This document shows, in pieces, positions 5,352-7,107 of a stretch of 7,107 nucleotides of DNA. The DNA comes from Paracoccaceae bacterium (GTDB lineage Bacteria; Pseudomonadota; Alphaproteobacteria; Rhodobacterales; Rhodobacteraceae), in the NCBI GenBank assembly GCA_024742655.1, contig JANSYB010000102.1, positions 1 through 7,107 on the forward strand. Direction: 5' to 3'. Numbering within the stretch: position 1 is the stretch's first letter; every line of letters begins with the position of its first letter. The position numbers and the translations under genes were made by a program. Below the pieces are notes generated by a model that saw only the letters and a program-made list of their open reading frames with translations, searched no databases and was not told the DNA's origin.

Positions 5352-7107
5352 TCAGCTCAAGTGATGCACCTCCTGCAGCCCGTAGACCGGCGTGGCAATG
5401 CCGTGCATCCGCGCTGCAATCTGCAGCGACAGGAACTGAGAGTAATGCCGCGACTGATGCAGGTTGCCGCCATGCATCCAGAGGTTCGGCACCTGCGTAG
5501 GCTTCCACATGTTGCGCTGTTCCCCCTCCCAGGGGCCGGGATCTTTGGTGGTGTCCGAGCCAAGGCCCCAACACTTACCCAGCTTGTCAGCGGTTTCCTG
5601 TCCCATCAGGTCGGCCACCCAACCATTCATCGAGTTGTAGCCGGTGGCATAGACGATCAGGTCGGCCTCGACCTTCTCGCCGGTATCGAGGATCATGCCG
5701 TCCTCGACCACCTCGACGACCTGCCCGCGCTTCAGCTTGATCTCGCCGTCGATGATCAGCTGGCTCGCCCCGATATCGATGTAATAGCCCGAGCCGCGCC
5801 GCAGGTACTTCATGAACAGCCCCGACTCGTCATCGCCCCAGTCCAGCCAGAACCCGGCCTTCTCCAGCCCCTCGTAGAAGTCCGCATCGCGCTTCTTCAT
5901 CTCGGCATAGGCCGGGATCTGGAACTCGTGCAGGATGGCATAGGGCAGCGATGCGAAGACCAAGTCGGCCTTTTCCGTGGTCATCCCGGACTGCACCGCC
6001 TCTTCGGAATATAGCGCGCCCAGCCCCACCTCCATCAATGTGTCCGAGCGCACGATATGGGTGGACGAGCGCTGGATCATGGTCACGTCCACATCGTTTT
6101 CCCAAAGCGCCGCGGCGATATCATGGGCCGAGTTGTTCGAGCCCACCACGACCGCCTTCTTGCCGCGGTACCTGTCCGGGCCGGGATGCTGCGAGGAATG
6201 GTGCTGGTCGCCCTTGAACTTTTCCATGCCGGGGAAGTCGGATATCCGCGCCTTGCCCGACATGCCCGTGGCCATCACCAGCTGTGTCGGCTTCAGGATC
6301 ACCTCCTCGCCATCGCGGTCCACCACAACGGTCCATTCGCCCGTCGCCTCGTCGAAACTGGCCGATTTGGCGGTGGAGCGGGTCCAGTAATTCAGCTCCA
6401 TCACCTTGGTGTACATCTCCAGCCAGTCGCCGATCTTGTCCTTGGGCGAAAACACCGGCCAGTTCTCGGGAAACTTGATATAGGGCAGGTGGTCGTACCA
6501 GACCGGGTCGTGCAGGCAAAGCGACTTGTAGCGCTTGCGCCAGCTGTCGCCGGGCCGTTCGTTGCGCTCCACGATGATCGTGGGCACGCCCAGCTGCCGC
6601 AGCCGCGCACCCAGCGCGATGCCGCCCTGCCCGCCGCCGATGATCACGCAATAGGGCTGCGTGGTGTAGCCCAGTTCGGCCTCTTCCTTGGCGCGTTCCT
6701 CGGCCCAGGTGGTGCGATGCTTGCCCGCCCCGTGCTTGGCCCCCAGTGGCCGGTCGGAGCCCTTGGGCTCTTCATGGCCCTTGAGTTCCACCATGGTGGT
6801 CAGAAGCGTCCAGATCTTTCCCTCCCTCAGCCGCAAAAGGCCATAGCCCCGCGCCGCCTCCGTCTCGAAGCCGATCCAGGCTGTGGTCACGCCACCCTCC
6901 TGCGTGGGAAGCTCTCCCTCGGCCAGGGCCCAGCCCGTGGGCTGCACCGCCGAAAGCTGCGAGGTAAGCATGTCGCGCACCTGATCGCGGCCTTCCAGGG
7001 TTTTGATGTTCCAGGTGAAACTCACCAGGTCGCGCCAATAGCACTCCTCCTCGAACATCTCCGCCACCGCGTCGATATCGCCTGCCGCCAGTGCCGCGCC
7101 GAACCCG
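5352..7107 (-). CDS. NTF2-like/flavin-containing monooxygenase fusion, 5' end outside window
   Basis: Reading leftward, 584 residues are visible (first complete codon 7106-7104), ending with TGA at 5352-5354. Residues about 1-125 are an NTF2/SnoaL-like domain (EECYWRDLVSFTWNIKT...). A charged linker follows, then a class B flavoprotein monooxygenase: FAD Rossmann motif IIGGGQGG (about 155-162), an FxGxxxH-type fingerprint (FKGDQHHSSQHP, about 297-308), a second nucleotide-binding motif VVVGSNNSAHD (about 319-329) and an ATGY motif (about 487-490). Such enzymes use FAD, NAD(P)H and oxygen to oxidise S or N atoms or to insert oxygen beside a ketone; the substrate here is unknown. The frame stays open and family-like upstream of a GTG at 7067 (GFGAALAAGDIDAVAEMF), so that GTG is not the start. 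Two fingerprints deviate from the classical consensus (His for the final Trp/Tyr, Asn for Gly). It converges on rnpB with about 10 nt between them. Confidence 0.92.
   Translation of the reverse strand, partial: GFGAALAAGDIDAVAEMFEEECYWRDLVSFTWNIKTLEGRDQVRDMLTSQLSAVQPTGWALAEGELPTQEGGVTTAWIGFETEAARGYGLLRLREGKIWTLLTTMVELKGHEEPKGSDRPLGAKHGAGKHRTTWAEERAKEEAELGYTTQPYCVIIGGGQGGIALGARLRQLGVPTIIVERNERPGDSWRKRYKSLCLHDPVWYDHLPYIKFPENWPVFSPKDKIGDWLEMYTKVMELNYWTRSTAKSASFDEATGEWTVVVDRDGEEVILKPTQLVMATGMSGKARISDFPGMEKFKGDQHHSSQHPGPDRYRGKKAVVVGSNNSAHDIAAALWENDVDVTMIQRSSTHIVRSDTLMEVGLGALYSEEAVQSGMTTEKADLVFASLPYAILHEFQIPAYAEMKKRDADFYEGLEKAGFWLDWGDDESGLFMKYLRRGSGYYIDIGASQLIIDGEIKLKRGQVVEVVEDGMILDTGEKVEADLIVYATGYNSMNGWVADLMGQETADKLGKCWGLGSDTTKDPGPWEGEQRNMWKPTQVPNLWMHGGNLHQSRHYSQFLSLQIAARMHGIATPVYGLQEVHHLS

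Noticed and set aside
1..7107. A defence system, mobile element, CRISPR array or biosynthetic cluster
   Set aside because: I looked for nucleases, transposases, recombinases, toxin-antitoxin pairs, direct-repeat arrays and clustered biosynthetic enzymes and saw none. The gene set is housekeeping and envelope with even composition.

Overview
The window is about 7.1 kb of GC-rich, densely packed bacterial chromosome. Gene content and protein style point to an alphaproteobacterium, most likely of the Rhodobacteraceae/roseobacter group: gatC-gatA paired without an adjacent gatB, an alphaproteobacterial-style class A RNase P RNA, a short CREST-family ceramidase-like membrane protein, and an NTF2-like/flavin monooxygenase fusion. 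I cannot assign a genus from the sequence alone. No mobile element, CRISPR array, tRNA or phage gene is visible, and base composition looks even throughout.

Layout. (1) Positions 1-139 hold the C-terminal end of a + strand gene, probably a phytase/esterase-like beta-propeller protein. (2) It converges on a - strand UPF0173-type metallo-beta-lactamase-fold hydrolase (232-924). (3) A 55-nt divergent gap at 925-979 separates that gene from a co-directional + strand series: ceramidase-like 7-TM protein (980-1642), gatC (1677-1964), gatA (1964-3448, sharing one base with gatC), an excalibur-domain lipoprotein (about 3484-4248), a GTG-started AmpD/AmiD-like N-acetylmuramoyl-L-alanine amidase (4254-4940), and the RNase P RNA gene rnpB (about 4951-5342). 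(4) On the - strand, converging on rnpB with only about 10 nt between them, is a flavin-containing monooxygenase with an N-terminal NTF2/SnoaL-like domain. Its 5' end lies beyond the right edge (5352-7107).

How the genes fit together. The + strand series mixes information processing (GatCA for tRNA-dependent amidation of Asp-tRNA(Asn)/Glu-tRNA(Gln), and RNase P for tRNA 5' maturation) with envelope functions (lipoprotein, peptidoglycan amidase, lipid amidohydrolase-like membrane protein). gatC-gatA overlap and the lipoprotein-amidase gap is 5 nt, so each pair is probably co-translated. rnpB appears to have its own promoter inside the 3' end of the amidase gene, with the amidase stop codon falling in the putative -10 element.

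Most of the window is ordinary housekeeping chromosome, and I see no convincing new multi-gene system. The points most worth a second look are the ceramidase-like protein and its unknown bacterial substrate, the variant fingerprint motifs of the NTF2-FMO fusion, the AmiD-like domain layout of an amidase lacking an export signal, and the very tight promoter and terminator arrangement around rnpB.
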